From Erinaceus europaeus (Eukaryota; Chordata; Mammalia; Eulipotyphla; Erinaceidae), in contig NC_080168.1 of NCBI RefSeq assembly GCF_950295315.1, positions 63,201,838 through 63,265,837 on the forward strand: 64,000 bases of DNA, in the 5' to 3' direction. The first letter of the stretch is position 1, and every line of letters starts with the position of its first letter. Made by a program: the position numbers and the translations under genes. The notes under the pieces are model-generated. The model was not told the DNA's origin and did no database searches. It saw only the letters and a list, made by a program, of their open reading frames with translations. Below, piece by piece: positions 1 to 11,794 of the stretch.

Positions 1-140
1 ACAAGATTGTTTGTAGTAGTTAGTTTAGCTTAGCTTGGTATAGATTGCGCTGCATCCTGCATGAATAAAGAGATACTGTGTACAACCCAGCCATGAGTCC
101 CTGGTCATCTGTTACCCACCCATGAAGCCAGCCCGGCAAA
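1..140 (+). mobile_element. LTR 3' end fragment (candidate)
   Basis: An AATAAA hexamer at 64-69 is followed by about 70 bases ending near CCCGGCA at 132-138. This layout (R region with poly(A) signal, short U5 ending in CA) is that of an endogenous retrovirus LTR of class II type. The window edge cuts off the upstream part, so this is an inference from layout and from a recalled likeness to hedgehog LTRs. Confidence 0.4.
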
Positions 141-249
141 AACAACAGTTTCCTACTGATTGGGAGGAACTTTTGTCTCTCTGACCTTTCAGGTACTGCA
201 GATGCTGTCTCTTAGCACCTTGTTTCTTCATGTTTTCTTGTGATGCCTT

Positions 250-251
<2 letters not shown>

Positions 252-304
<53 letters not shown>
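252..304. repeat. (TA)n microsatellite
   Basis: This is an uninterrupted TA dinucleotide tract of about 53 bases. Confidence 0.97.
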
Positions 305-307
<3 letters not shown>

Positions 308-650
308 TTTAGGGAGAAACAATTTAATTTGAAAGTTAAGAACACTGTTGTATGTCTTGAATGTTTGCTATCAAGGCACATTAGAAAGCTTCAAGAATCA
401 AGACATATTAACATACTGATGGGTATTAGATCAGCAGCACAGACTAGAACCTTGAAAAGATTCTATTTCAGTAGACTTACATTTATCTGTCTGATTATGT
501 ACATGCTTTTATATATTTTAGAAAAATATCTCTGTAATTCCAAGGTTGTAAAGGCATTATCTGTATTACTTTCTAAAAACTTGTGGAGTTTGGTGCTGTT
601 TCTTTAAGTGATCTAACCTTCGGCATATGGTGTGAGGTAGTATCTTAAAA
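305..650. other. Unique intronic sequence
   Basis: AT-rich sequence with no splice-flanked reading frame or recognised repeat. It lies within presumed SSPN intron 1. Confidence 0.5.
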
Positions 651-846
651 TTTTTTTTATTATTTATTTATTTATTGAACAGAGACAGAAACTGAGATGG
701 AGGATGAACTATAGGAAAGGGGAGAGCAATAGGGATACCTGCAGACCTGCTTCACCACTTCTGAAATTTCCCCTCTGCAGGTGGGGATTAGGGACTTAAA
801 CCTGGGTCCTTTTGTATGGTAAAATGTGTTCTCAATGCAACTCAAC
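651..846 (-). mobile_element. tRNA-derived SINE, A-rich-tail type
   Basis: Starts with a T run and TATTTATTTATTTATTGAA, then the GA-rich body, the CTGCAGGTGGGGA block and a decayed tRNA-like head at the right end. This is the reverse complement of the short A-tailed hedgehog SINE. Confidence 0.85.
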
Positions 847-849
847 TAG

Positions 850-1331
850 GGAAAGATGGAAAACAGGCTGGAAGTATGGATCAATCTGTCAACACCCATG
901 TCCAGCAGAGAAGTAATTACAGAAGTCAAAACTCCCAGCTTCTGCACCGCATAAAGAATTTTGGCCCATACTCCCAGCAGGGGGAGAAATAATTGGGAGA
1001 TGATCAGTAGAGGGCTCTGAACCCCCAACTTCATCAGAACCCAGAGAGAGAAGAGGAAGAAAGGAAGGGCAGTTGGAAATGGTAATAGGTGTAGGTGTGA
1101 CTCAGAAAGGAAGAGAAGCAGGGAACATGGGGGGGGGATGAGCAAATGCATATAAATATAGATAGATAGTTATAGGAAAAATAGTCAACCCATGTCTGTG
1201 GCCTTGGGAAAATTAATGTAGCTTCCAGTGGAGGGAACGGGGACACAGAACTCTGGTGGTGGGAACAGTGTGGAATTATACTTGTTATCTTATAATTTTA
1301 TAAATCCATATTAGGTCACTAATAAAATAAA
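850..1331 (+). mobile_element. L1 3' end fragment
   Basis: The text matches the 3' UTR of hedgehog L1: a 'CAACACCCATGTCCAGCAG' block, 'TACTCCCAGCAGGGGGAGA', then the 'TCTGGTGGTGGGAA..GTGTGGA' terminal block and an A-rich end near 1330. Related 3' ends occur at 24452, 41790-43370 and 57484. Confidence 0.7.
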
Positions 1332-2315
1332 GTAAAATGTGTGTTCAAGCAGGTGTGCCAGCACTCAGCCTCCAGTTTATTTTATATAGATGGTTAATCA
1401 TATGCCTATATATAAGCAGCCCTTTCTATACTTAACTGCTTTATCATCTATCAATTTTTATATTAGGTTTGAGGGTTATGCCTGTGATGGTCTTTATTTC
1501 CATTGCCTTATTTGTCTGTGTACCAATACCCCACTGTCTAAATCAAAATAGCTTTATCATGTGTTTTTTGTTACAAAGGCAGCGTGACTAGCCTTACCTA
1601 AATCCTGCCCCCTACCCCATTTGATTCTTCTGCAAAGCTGTCTTGGGGGGCGGGAGGATCTTGGCCATATTCTCTTCCATCTGTATTTTAGGAGTAACTT
1701 TGGAAGTTCCAAGAAAAGTACTTTGGATGCTTCAACCAGTTTGTCTCTTCTATACATGAGCAAATATTTCTTCGTGTGCATTGTTGGTGTTGTGTTTTGA
1801 GCTGTTTCCTTAGCTCTGTCTTCTAGTTCACAGATTCCCTTTCTGGGCTGAATTAATCAGCCTCTCTGCTTGCCTGTTGAGATTTAAATTACAGTGATGT
1901 TGTTTTGAATTTCTAAAACCTCTATTTCATTGTTACTGATTTTAAAAAAATGTATTCCTGGTGTTTTCAAAAGGACCCTGATTTTATTCATGTTTTCTAT
2001 TCCTTTTTTCATGTGCTTGATAATTCTCAATGAACTTTTTATAATCTCTGTTTATTAGCTATATTCTTGAAATCCATGTGACTTTAATTCACAGAGAAAG
2101 AAAAAGGTGTGTGTGTGTCTGAGCACCTGTATACCTACACTTGTGAGTGAGTCTTTCACAGATGCCGTGAATCTTCATGTATTTGTCCTGATTTATTTGT
2201 CAGTTCACTTCCTGAGAAACTTCCTCTGTGACATCTTGGTGTGGCCATTTCAAAGAGGTAGCCTTCCCAGGCTGTTTATCACATTTCTCTGTGGTATGAG
2301 GGAAGAGCCATTGTT
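1332..2315. other. Unique intronic sequence, no gene seen
   Basis: AT-rich sequence without recognisable exon or intact repeat. An antisense L1 fragment is possible around 1380-2100 but I cannot place it. Confidence 0.4.
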
Positions 2316-2437
2316 GGGGGGCAGGGGAGCTAACTCAGTATGGTAGAGCACAGGACTGACATACCCAGACCCCATCCCCAGCTTCACCTCACATCAGAGT
2401 TGTGCAGGGTTCTGATCTCTAATTAAATGAATTTTTA
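2316..2437 (+). mobile_element. Short tRNA-like SINE fragment
   Basis: A 'GGGGAGCTAACTCAGTATGGTAGAGCAC' type head and a 3' part ending in A-rich sequence resemble the older short SINE family seen elsewhere in the window, for example at 19769. Confidence 0.45.
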
Positions 2438-2455
2438 AAAAGACACCCCCCCCAA

Positions 2456-2676
2456 GGGGCCGGGTGGTGGCGCACCTGGTTAAGTGCACGTGTTACTCTG
2501 CACAAGGACCTGGGTTTGAGCCCCCAGTCCCCACCTGCAGAGGGGAAGCTTCACGAGTGGTGATGCAGGCCTGCAGGGGTCTCTCTGTCTCTCTCCCTCT
2601 CTGTCTCCCTCTTCCCTCTCAATTTCTGACTGTCTCTGTCCAATAAATAAATAAAGATAATAAAAACATTAAAAAA
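2456..2676 (+). mobile_element. tRNA-derived SINE, A-rich-tail type, with TSD
   Basis: A full-length copy: head GGGGCCGGGTGGTGGCGCACC, a box-B-like GGTTTGAGCCC, the CCCCACCTGCAG block, CT-rich body and CAATAAATAAATAAAG tail. AAGACACCCCCC flanks both sides (about 2440-2452 and 2677-2688) as a target-site duplication. Confidence 0.93.
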
Positions 2677-2689
2677 AAGACACCCCCCA

Positions 2690-3430
2690 ACCTATTTGTG
2701 ATGGAAGTTTGAAGCATCACAAAAATAGCTAAAATGGCATTAAGAATCCCTGTGCCCTCCATTGACAACCTCAGGGATTCTGCACTCATCATTCAACATC
2801 AGTCTTGCTGTGTCTGTGTGACTATCCCCACCCCCCACACCGCACCCACTGGGCATGGTGTTGAAGTGCATGCCAGGGACTTTATCATTTCATCTATAAA
2901 TGCCTCACTACACAAGTCAAAAAGATGATGATAAGAAAGAATCAAAATACCAATCACATCTAGCATGTTAACAGTTTCTTAATAGGCTCAAATCAGTGCT
3001 CTAATATCCATGATTAGCTCATGAATATTTCTTCAGAGTTTGTCAAATCAGGTTCCCGATAAGATCCATACTCTGAAATTGATTCATACATCTCATTTAC
3101 CCAAGCATTTACCCTTCCCCTCTTTCTCTCTTCCTTAATTTATTGAGGGTCGGGTTGTCTTTTTTTTTTTTTTTTAAGATCCTTTCCATCTGACTTTCTT
3201 ATATTAGTAAGTTCCAGCACGTCACTGTATACAAATTACTCATTAAACCCCCTCAAGCCCACCACCCCATCAGCGGGGACAGAGCAATTTTCTGGGTGAC
3301 TTGCAATGTTCCTGGGTCAGTCACCTTCTAGTTGCACAAGGGTTTTCCACCAAGGACCCTATTTTCATGCTGTGATCTTAGCTCCTTTTTCTTGTGAAAG
3401 TATTTTATAAGTGTGTATTTAAAATCAACT
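2690..3430 (-). mobile_element. Ancient L1 3'-end remnant (tentative)
   Basis: The order of blocks (A-rich start, 'TTTATCATTTCATCTATAAATG', 'TTAACAGTTTCTTAATAGG', then T-rich text) resembles the antisense of old mammalian L1M 3' UTRs. It is recognised from memory only. Confidence 0.4.
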
Positions 3431-3706
3431 TACAAGCTTTATAACCTTTTTAAATCACAGTTTTCTATAAAACAGAGTAATTGCTTTTATTTGTTTATTT
3501 TTTACTTACTGCACTATTTGAAGAAATAAATGAGCCCTATATGCAAAAGCAGATATAAAAGCAAAGCAAACCAAACCAAACAAGCAAAAACCCTTTCTGG
3601 GTAGAGGGGATTTTTGAGCAGGGGATGGAGTTTGGGTATCAGTCATTTCAGAATGGCTGAAATTAGAGTGCTATTACCAGATGGATGAAGAAGTAAAGCA
3701 GCCTTT

Positions 3707-3912
3707 GGGGCTGGGTGGTGGTGCTCCTGGTTAAGTGTACACATTACAGTGCGCAAGGTCTTAGGTTCAAGCCCCTGGTCCCCATCTACAGGGAGAAAAC
3801 TTCTTGAGTGGTGAAGCAGGGCTGTAGGTGTCTCTCTCCCTCCCTCTCTCCCCCCTTCTCAATTTCTCTCTGTCTTTATCCAATAATAAATAAAGATTTT
3901 TTTTTAAAAAGG
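3707..3912 (+). mobile_element. tRNA-derived SINE, A-rich-tail type
   Basis: Head GGGGCTGGGTGGTGGTGCTCC, B-box GGTTCAAGCCC, CT-rich body and CAATAATAAATAAAG tail. Confidence 0.92.
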
Positions 3913-4828
3913 AGTACAACCTTCTAGGTCACAACTGTGATTCTGTGACTATTAGGCCCAGTTTTTTTTTTGTTTGTTTGTTTTTTTTGCCAACAACCAA
4001 TTTCACTGCTTCATCCTTCTGTCCTTTGTGCTTATTCAGCCTTTTGAGGCTATAACTACAAACATTCCCACCATTCTAGCTTCCTAGAAGATAGACATCT
4101 TAGCATAAATACATAAATCTGTTGTAATGTCTAGATCAGACCCACACTGCAAGGATTTGCTTAAATGTCTACCTGATCAGCCATGCACTAGGCTAGCTGT
4201 TGAATTCCTCATCTCAGTTTTCTGTGTCAGGGGAACACTCAGTCCTGAGTCTCAATGCTTTTTCAGGGTGAGCTTTTTGCAGCGCTCTGCGAGCAAGGCC
4301 CTGAGAACTCAAGCTGCAGCAGCTTGTGCTGGCTAGACTCCTTGGTGTCCCTGGCCTCGGTTTGGCGGAGCATCAAGGGAAACACGGTATATCCACAGGA
4401 TTTGACTCAGGTTCTGCTTCCTGCCACTGGTCATGAGCACCAGCACTTGCTTCCGTATGAAGGAGATGTTCTGATCTTATAAAGTGGTGTGTGAGGTGCA
4501 GGCAGACATCTGCAGAATGCAGAGTGTGTAGAGTAGGGCAGCCTCTTAAACACAGCCAACTTCTTGCCTGTTCTGTGCATGGACAGTAGAACTGGTGCAG
4601 TTTGCCAGGCATCACTGTTGGCTACCTGAATCTAGGTGCTGACTACCTCCTCATCTACCTGTCCTTCCACCCAGCCACCCATCCTCTATCAACTGCTGTC
4701 TTTATATATATGTGTGTGTGATAAATATATATAAATCTCTTATCAGATAGTTTGGAATCATGATTTGAGTGGTTCCAGAGTGATATTCTGCTTCTCAAAT
4801 AAATACATTTTTTTCAGATATTTGTTTA

Positions 4829-5119
4829 TTCCCTTTTTTCCCCTTGTTGTTTTATTGTTGTAGTTATTGTTGTTATTGATGTTGTTGTTGGATATTGTTG
4901 TTGTTATTGATGTTGTTGTTGGATAGGACAGAGAGAAATGGAGAGAGGAGGAGAAGACAGAGAGGAGGAGAGAAAGATAGACACCTACAGACCTGCTTTA
5001 CCGCTTGTGAACTGACTCCCCTGCAGGTGGAGAGCCAGGAGCTGGAACTGGGATCCTTAGGCTGGTCCTTGTGCTTTGCACCACCTGCGCTTAACCTACT
5101 GCACTACCACCCAAATCCC
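4829..5119 (-). mobile_element. tRNA-derived SINE, CAA-rich type
   Basis: TTG-rich 5' side, GGATAGGACAGAGAGAAATGG body and a tRNA-like head ending CCACCCAAATCCCC. The TTG-rich part carries a direct duplication of about 31 bases (4860-4923), so this copy is longer than others. Confidence 0.92.
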
Positions 5120-5146
5120 CATCTTTTTTCTTTTAAAAATTGTATC

Positions 5147-5266
5147 AGAGGTAGATACCATAATGGTTATGCAAAGGGATTCTCATGCCTGAAGCTCCAA
5201 CGTCCCAGGTTTAATCCTCTGCACCACCGTAAACCTGAGCTGTGCTGTGGTAAAAATTAATAAATA
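5147..5266 (+). mobile_element. Short SINE ('gagcagtgctctggtaaa' family)
   Basis: A 'CCATAATGGTTATGCAAA' head, CCCAGGTTTAATCC B-box region and GTGGTAAAAATTAATAAATAA end match the short hedgehog SINE family also found at 19556. Confidence 0.8.
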
Positions 5267-5568
5267 ATAGGTTGAATCTATTTCCATTGTTGCTCAGTGA
5301 GTGAGCAGTATTTTCCCTTGAAATTTCCCTCATAAATTTAATTTATGTATATATGCAAACACAAAATTTATTTCCAAAGAGATTTAGATTTAGAAGAATT
5401 CCAGGTGATAGTTGATCTGTTTTCGCTTTTCATTGTAATGAGCACATACATTATTCATCTGGCTCAATTTGTGTGGTTTTGCACACTCACCTATACTCAC
5501 AGTAATGTGGGCCCCGGCCTTCCAGCCCAGGATGGACTGTGTAGGTATTATCCATGAGCTGAATGAAC

Positions 5569-5750
5569 TTTATTATTATTACTTATTATTGTATAGAGAC
5601 AGAGAGAAATTGAGAGGGGAAGATAGAGAGGGAGAGAGACGCCTGCAGCCCTGCTTCACCACTCGTGAAGCTTTTCCCCCTTCAGGTGGGGACCAAGGTT
5701 TTGAAACTGGATCTTTGTGCACTGTAATGTGCACCACTGCCTGGCCCCCG
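5569..5750 (-). mobile_element. tRNA-derived SINE, A-rich-tail type
   Basis: TTATTATTATT tail, GATAGAGAGGGAGAGAGAC body, CTTCAGGTGGGGACC block, and head complement ending GGCCCCC. Confidence 0.85.
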
Positions 5751-5880
5751 CTGAATGAATTTTGATGCGGTGGAAGTAGAGTCTTTTTAAATATATTCTG
5801 AAAAAGAATTTTCTGTGCTACAGTTAGTTGGTTATCTAGAATGACCTTGGCTGAGAATATTTTTTGCTTGTTTACTTTTG

Positions 5881-6149
5881 TTTTTGCCTCCAGGATTATC
5901 GCTAGGTCTTTGTACCAGCACTAATAATCTACTGCTCTTGGAGGCCATTTTTTTCCATCTTACTGAATAGGATAGAGAGAAATCAAGAGAGGACAGGAAG
6001 ACAGAGGGGGAGCAAAGTTAGACACCTACAGACCTGCTTCACCACTTGTGAAGTGTGGTGGGGAGTTGGGGGCTTGAACTGGGATCCTTGCACAGGTCCT
6101 TGAGTTTTGTACTATGTTGGCTTAGGCCGTGTGCCACCACCCGGGCCCC
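5881..6149 (-). mobile_element. tRNA-derived SINE, CAA-rich type with 3' module
   Basis: Begins TTTTTGCCTCCAGGATTATCG (complement of the 3' module), then the GATAGAGAGAAATCAAG body, and a head complement ending CCACCCGGGCCCC. Confidence 0.88.
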
Positions 6150-6924
6150 TGTGCTGAGAAATTTAGAGCTAGATTTCTACTCACTCCTTTTAAAATTAAT
6201 GTTGGCCTGGGCACAGAGCCCTATTGGTAAACCTGGCAGAAAAAAAGAGAAAAGAATCATAAAATTAGGTCATCTTTGCAAAGTGAATATAACAAGTTCC
6301 TCTGTATAACTTGGTCTCACCCTCCGAGATGCAGATACACAGATGAGGATGCCCTGTAACCTTAGGCTCTCCCAGCCCCAGGAACTTGCCTCTTGGATGA
6401 GAGAGTTGTCTGTGCTAGACCTCTCCATGGGCTGCTTTCACTCTAATGCACAAATTAAAACTGGAAGAAGAAAGCAATGATGCTCTGGCGTTACGTTCCT
6501 TGAGCAAACAGGCAAGTGTTGACTCTCCCTGAAGCTTAATCCCCCAGTGAAACTCCCTGCAGCACAACTTGCTAGCTACCAGGATTTGTTGCTGGCTCAC
6601 GTTTGCTTTGTAATGGAAGAGGAGCTACTGCCCGAAACTCGGTTATAAAATACTAACAAATATAAGAAGGCATATGGTAATGCTCTAATCACAACAAAGA
6701 AAAACCACATTTAAAGTAAAATGATTTGTGTTGGGATTTGGCATCACTCAAATTTTTAGTGTTCAGCTACTGATGGCTCTGGTGTTCTCATCCTGTTGTT
6801 CAATTTTGGCTTGAATTCTTGGCTTGACTTGAAATCTTTATATTGGTGCATTTAGCACTTCCGGAAATTCTCACTGATAGGCAGAGCGAGTTTGGCCAGA
6901 TTAGTTGTGCTTCTTAAATTTTTT
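6150..6924. other. Unique intronic sequence, no gene seen
   Basis: No splice-flanked reading frame and no repeat that I recognise. Confidence 0.45.
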
Positions 6925-7460
6925 TTCCCCTCACTGTAATACTGGTTTACAGATAGTATCAGGAACGTGCTGTCACACCTGTACGTGTGTATATGACTCA
7001 CCACACCCACCACCAGATTTCCTTTGTCATCACACCAGAAACCACTTTACCCGTGCCCCCCTCCAGCCCTGAAACCACCACAGGTTTCAGTCTAATTTGT
7101 CAGTTTTATTGGTATTATTATTATTATCGAAAGTTCATTTGTGTTAGTTATCTATACCTGATGTGTGAGTGAAACCATTTGGTAACTACCATTTCTTTCC
7201 TGGCTGGTTTCCCATAGCACAAACTCCTCCACTTCCATCCACCTTGCCCTGAAGACACATAACAGCACTTTTTTTTTTTTTTAATGGTAGAGTAGACTTC
7301 TGTTGACTATCCCATAGTATCTTTATTCATTCATTTGTTCACAGGCATTTTGGAGCTGTTCTGAATAGTACTTCTATGAATACAGGCATGCAGATATCCT
7401 TTTGATCTTTTATTTTCCTATACTTCAGCTAAGTACCTAGGATCACAAGGTATTCAGTTT
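6925..7460 (-). mobile_element. L1 3'-region fragment (antisense, tentative)
   Basis: Blocks around 7010-7260 (CACCACACCCACCACC, 'TTAGTTATCTATACCTGATGTGTGAGTG') and 7290-7400 ('CCATAGTATCTTTATTCATTC') resemble the antisense of L1 3' sequence. Partial relatives are at 45585 and 62625. Confidence 0.5.
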
Positions 7461-7522
7461 TAATTTTTTCAGTCTTCATATCATGAAATAGTCTCATGCC
7501 CTCTGAAAAGGAAAAATTATTA

Positions 7523-7741
7523 AAATTTTTAAATTATATTTATTTTACTGGATAGAGAAAGCCAGAAATCGAGAGGGAATGAGGAGATAGAGAGGGAGAG
7601 AGACAGAGAGTTAGTCACCTGCAGCCCTGCTTCACCATTCACAAAGCTTTCCCCCTGCAGGTAGGGAGCAGGGGCTCAAACCCAGGCCCTTCCACATTGT
7701 AATATGTGTGCTCAACCAGGTATGCCACTACCCAGGCCCCA
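7523..7741 (-). mobile_element. tRNA-derived SINE, A-rich-tail type
   Basis: Complement of the A-rich tail, GATAGAGAGGGAGAGAGAC body, CCCCCTGCAGGTAGGGAGC block and head complement ending CCACTACCCAGGCCCC. Confidence 0.92.
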
Positions 7742-7857
7742 ATTTAATATTGATTTTGAATCAGTGATGGCTGGCAAATATTTTTAGCTATATAGCATTC
7801 CCTCTTTGACCCCCTCACCACCATCCCACCACCCCTCGCCAAAACTGCATGTTTGTG

Positions 7858-7959
7858 ACTGTATGTGGAATCATATACTGTGAAAGCTTGATGTGGTTGC
7901 CATGACTGACTGTATGGGAAATCATAGACTGTGAAAGCTCAGTGTGGTTGCCAGGACGA
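7858..7959. repeat. 51-bp tandem duplication, two copies
   Basis: Copy 1 (7858-7908) and copy 2 (7909-7959) both start ACTGTATG and share TGTGAAAGCT and TGTGGTTGCCA, with a handful of substitutions. The period is 51 bases. Confidence 0.9.
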
Positions 7960-8394
7960 GCCTAAACGTCACCAGTCATTGGGTGAATTGTTGCTTGCAG
8001 TTTGGTGATTCTGAGAGGTGTTTTTATTCAGGGTGTTGGGGTGGGCAAAGGGCCTTTCCTTCTTCATCTCATTGGGGGGAGGCAGTGTTTTCATCTTATT
8101 TTTGCCTATGAGATGTAATTTAAAGTTTAATAAGTGTGGGAGGGAGGTAACTTCTTCATTCCACAGTGTTTAAGTACTTCTAGATGAATGCCACACTCTT
8201 CATTGCTTTTCAGAAACCATGCAGTAGAAGATCAGCCCAGTTGGTTCTGTGTTTTTCCACCGTGGAAAGGGCCAGAGATTCAGCAACTGATCAGGAAACA
8301 TCCTAATGTAGGTTCTCCCAGGTGGTAGCCAGGGGCTTGAACCCAAGGCCAGACAGTGCTGGCCCAGTGACTCTGCAGTGTGGTGGTGGTGGTA

Positions 8395-8470
8395 GTGCTC
8401 CTCCTCCTCTTCATCCTCCTCCTCCTCCTTCTTCTACTCTCTCTCTCTCTCTCTCTCTGTATCTCTCCCT
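8395..8470. repeat. CT/CCT-rich low-complexity tract
   Basis: CTCCTCCTC and CTCTCT runs lie directly upstream of an antisense short SINE and are probably its expanded low-complexity part. Confidence 0.85.
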
Positions 8471-8483
8471 CTCTCCCTCTCTC

Positions 8484-8596
8484 CAGAGCACTGCTCAGCT
8501 CTGGTTTATGATGGTACAGGGGATTGAACCTGGGGCCTCAGAGCCTCAGGCTTGAGAGTCTGTTTGCATAACCATTATGCTATATACCCCCTAGCT
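8484..8596 (-). mobile_element. Short SINE ('gagcagtgctctggtaaa' family)
   Basis: CAGAGCACTGCTCAGCTCTGG, then GGGGATTGAACCTGGGGCC (B-box complement) and CATAACCATTATGCTATA (head complement). Confidence 0.85.
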
Positions 8597-9685
8597 CAGC
8601 AACTCTGAACCTCTGGCCTAGCATAAGCTGGTGGCTGTCTCTTCATGAGGTGGAGGCATCAAGGGTCCAGTGTAAACAGCCAAGTCACACTAAAATACTC
8701 TCCCCACTCTTCTGAAATCCTGACCTGCCCACTGCCTCATGAAATGCATGGAGACGTGGTTGACCAGGACAAGGACGTGCCCGTGCATAGCTCTTAGTGA
8801 TGGCATCCTACTGACAGGCTGTGACATTCTTCTCACGTGTGAACATGACTTCCAAAACGGTCATTCAGCTGATGGCAGTGTGTGTCACTTCTCCCGGGGC
8901 TGCCTGAGAAGGAGCCCCAGTCCTGCTTACCCGCAGCTCAGTCTGTGTGTACATGGGAGCAGAACCCCTGGGGCTGCTCTAGTGGCTGATCTCAAGCAGT
9001 TTCAACACTCAGGAGGCCGGCAGCCAGTGGCCTCACAGACCCAGCCTTGCCTTGCAGGGACAGGATTGAAAAGTGGGGCACAGAAGGAGGCATGTGATGG
9101 GTGGCCACGTCCCTCCAGGGCCAGTCAAGGCAGCTCTGCCGACAAGAACACGGAGAAAACAAACACACGGGAGGTGGTGTGAGTGTCACACGACCAGAAT
9201 GTCAATAAGCATGACTCAGAGAGAGAAGCCAACCCCGGAGGACAGAAAGTGGGGAGCTGCCTCAGGCCAGGCCAGCTGGGAGGGGCCAAGGGGTCAGCAG
9301 GCTCCAGAGGGGAAGGTGGCCCGATGGAGGAGTCTCCTGATAATGCCCCCACCCCACCCCGCCCCCAAGGCACCTCTGCAGGAACACCTGCCAAATCACA
9401 GGAACAAAAGGCAGCGTGTGAGGGCCTTGCACAGGCAGTGGCAATGGAATTGGCATGCAGAGGGCATCTGTGCCCCAGCTCCCCAGCCTGAGGGAGAGAA
9501 TACAGCCTTCACTCCACAGACAAAGCCTCACTGGCACAGAATGCGGGGTGCAGGGCTGGGCATCTCTTCCTGCACATGCAGACCTGGGCTGGAGAGGACG
9601 GGTCTGGCTTTTTCTTCCAGGAGAAATCATTTCAAACTTGTCTTAGCCAACAACATCACCCATCTGTACCTGACCTGAATGGAAC
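8597..9685. other. Unique intronic sequence, GC-richer, no gene supported
   Basis: Several overlapping open frames of 60-200 codons exist here on both strands (for example 9073-9678, plus). They lack splice context and recognisable domains and their residues look like chance translation of GC-rich DNA. Confidence 0.5.
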
Positions 9686-9712
9686 TTATTATTATTATTA
9701 TTATTATTATTC
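9686..9712. repeat. (TTA)n microsatellite
   Basis: Nine TTA units without interruption. Confidence 0.95.
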
Positions 9713-10286
9713 TGAACTGGATCACAGAACTCTCCCAGGCTGGCGCCTGCTGCCTCTCAACCCTGGTTACCCTCCTCCTGCCCCTCAGACCACCCTGTTC
9801 TCCTTGGCATCTGCTCTGTGGTACCACCGCCCACTCCAACAAGTATTTCCTTGAGAGTTGTACACAGTGGCCTTTTTCCCTCCCACATCCTCGCCTCTCC
9901 ACAGCTAATGGAAGCTCTGGCCCAGAGTTCCGGGAATGCATTCCCTGTGTGAGCCACCTACCTCTCCTTCCTGCCTGGGGAGCCAGAACACCCTGTCGTC
10001 TGGTGTGGCCATGTCCTGCCCACTCAGGAACTACAACCCTTCATCTGGCCCAAGAAACCTGGCTTCTTCCTCCGGGTCAGAGAGCACTGGGCTCTTGAAT
10101 CCTCAGTAAACACTGCTGTGGTGGCCCACCAGCCAGCTCTACGGCACACAGACTGGTTGCTCTCACCTACCTCCTCTCTGGGTGAGGACAGTCAGCCTGT
10201 GGGATCTCATCAGGTGGCTGAGACATTGAAGTATACCGGATTAATTCAGGATTCCTTGAAAGTTCCCTAGAAGCTTTAAAAAAAAT
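9713..10286. other. Unique intronic sequence, no gene seen
   Basis: No repeat recognised and no coding signal beyond chance open frames. Confidence 0.45.
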
Positions 10287-10629
10287 GGGGGTCGGGCAGT
10301 AGTGCAGCAGGTTAAGCGCACGTGGTGCAAAGCGCAAGGACCAGAATAAGGATCCCGGTTTGGGCCCCCGGCTCCCTACCTTCAGGGAAGTCACTTCACA
10401 GATGGTGAAACAGGTCTGCAGGTGTCTATCTTTCTGTCCCCCTCTCTGTTTTCTCCCCTCTCTTTATTTCTCTCTGTCTAACAACAAACAACATCAACAA
10501 TAACAATAATGACCACAACAAGGCTACAACAACAAGGACAACAAAAGGGGGTTAAATGGCCTCCAGGAGGAGTGGGTTCATGGTGCAGGCACTGAGCCCC
10601 AGAAATAACCCTGGAGGCAAAAAAAAATT
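10287..10629 (+). mobile_element. tRNA-derived SINE, CAA-rich type with 3' module
   Basis: Head GGGGGTCGGGCAGTAGTGCAGC, GGTTTGGGCCC box B, AACAACAAACAACATCAAC tract. The 3' module is bounded by GCCTCCAGG (about 10559) and CCTGGAGGC (about 10611), with an A tail. Confidence 0.95.
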
Positions 10630-11794
10630 CAACAGATGATGTGTTTCATAATTATTAGATATGCATGGCTAAAATAAGAAGCTGCATGTCCGGCCACAGA
10701 CTCTTCACAGCAGCCATGGCCCTCGGACCTTGCAGCTCAGAGCAGACTTTCCCTCCAGGGCTGTGGAAAAGGCAAGCATCTCATAGTGTCCTGTGTGTGG
10801 ATGGTTCTCCAGTGGAGTTCTTCAGCCTAGGGGTGCAGTCCTGAACCCCAGGCCCAGGGGCAGTGCTGGGCCCTTGTCTACTCCCTTCTCCAGCAGCTAG
10901 GGTCTCCTGGGTCATCGGAGCCATCTGCCTGGCAGCCCAAACCTGCTGCCCCCTCTCCTGATGCCCCTCCAGTTTGTACCAGAGGGGCCTCTCTGCCCTG
11001 CCCAGGCTCACAGCCTGAAGGAGCGCTCTCAAGGGCACGGTGGAGGGAGCACACCAGTCGCCTGCTCCCAGGAGGGAAAGGCCTTCGAGACCCACTTCCT
11101 GTCCATCTCTGTGCGCATGACTTTGCCCTTTCTACTCTGACCTTCTGCATCCAGGCTGCGAGAGTCCTTTCTATCCACTGCATTATCTCTATGTTCTGTA
11201 TCAACTAATTCTCCCCCTCAAATTGGCCCACCCCTCTCCTAGCTCTCCCTCCTCCCTGCACACCCTCTCCTAAATCTTTCCCTCCTCTCCTGCTGCATGT
11301 AGGGGGTGCTGTGCTGGGTATGAAGGGCTGTTCCCAGGCGTGTGGCCCTAGCCCCAGGAAGAAGCAGGAGAAGACAACAGTCACTCAGTGACCTGCTAGG
11401 CACCTATATCCAGGTAGAGTGTACACGTCAGAATAGGCTGACTGTTCTGTCCTAGTGCAGACTATACAAAACACTAGTCTCTAAAACTGAGTGTCAATAG
11501 ATATACTTTGTCTAGCAACTCTAAGTCATAGTTTAAAAGATCATATGTGGCTACAGGTACTCAACACAGATGAATTTACAAAGGATAATAATAACCGAAC
11601 TGACTTACTCTGAAAGCTGTGGTGGTGGGGGAAGGAGGAGTGAGGGCATAGGTAGTGTCTCTTGGTGTGACCAGGACTTTGGTGGTGGGTATGGTGATCC
11701 TATATGTACATACTGAGGTATGAAAGCCTAAAACTTGGGAAATTATTATAGACAAGTAAATTCCAGTGTACTGAGAATCCTACTTTTGTTTGTT
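10630..11794. other. Unique intronic sequence, no gene supported
   Basis: Minus-strand open frames at 10781-11204 overlap each other and show no domain or splice structure. Confidence 0.45.

Noticed and set aside
4300..4620. Possible SSPN exon 1 or alternative first exon
   Set aside because: No frame encodes a cytoplasmic N-terminus followed by a first membrane segment, and no donor fits the phase-0 junction.
9073..9678. 201-codon plus-strand open frame
   Set aside because: Overlaps other open frames on both strands, has no domain, no splice sites and compositionally biased residues.
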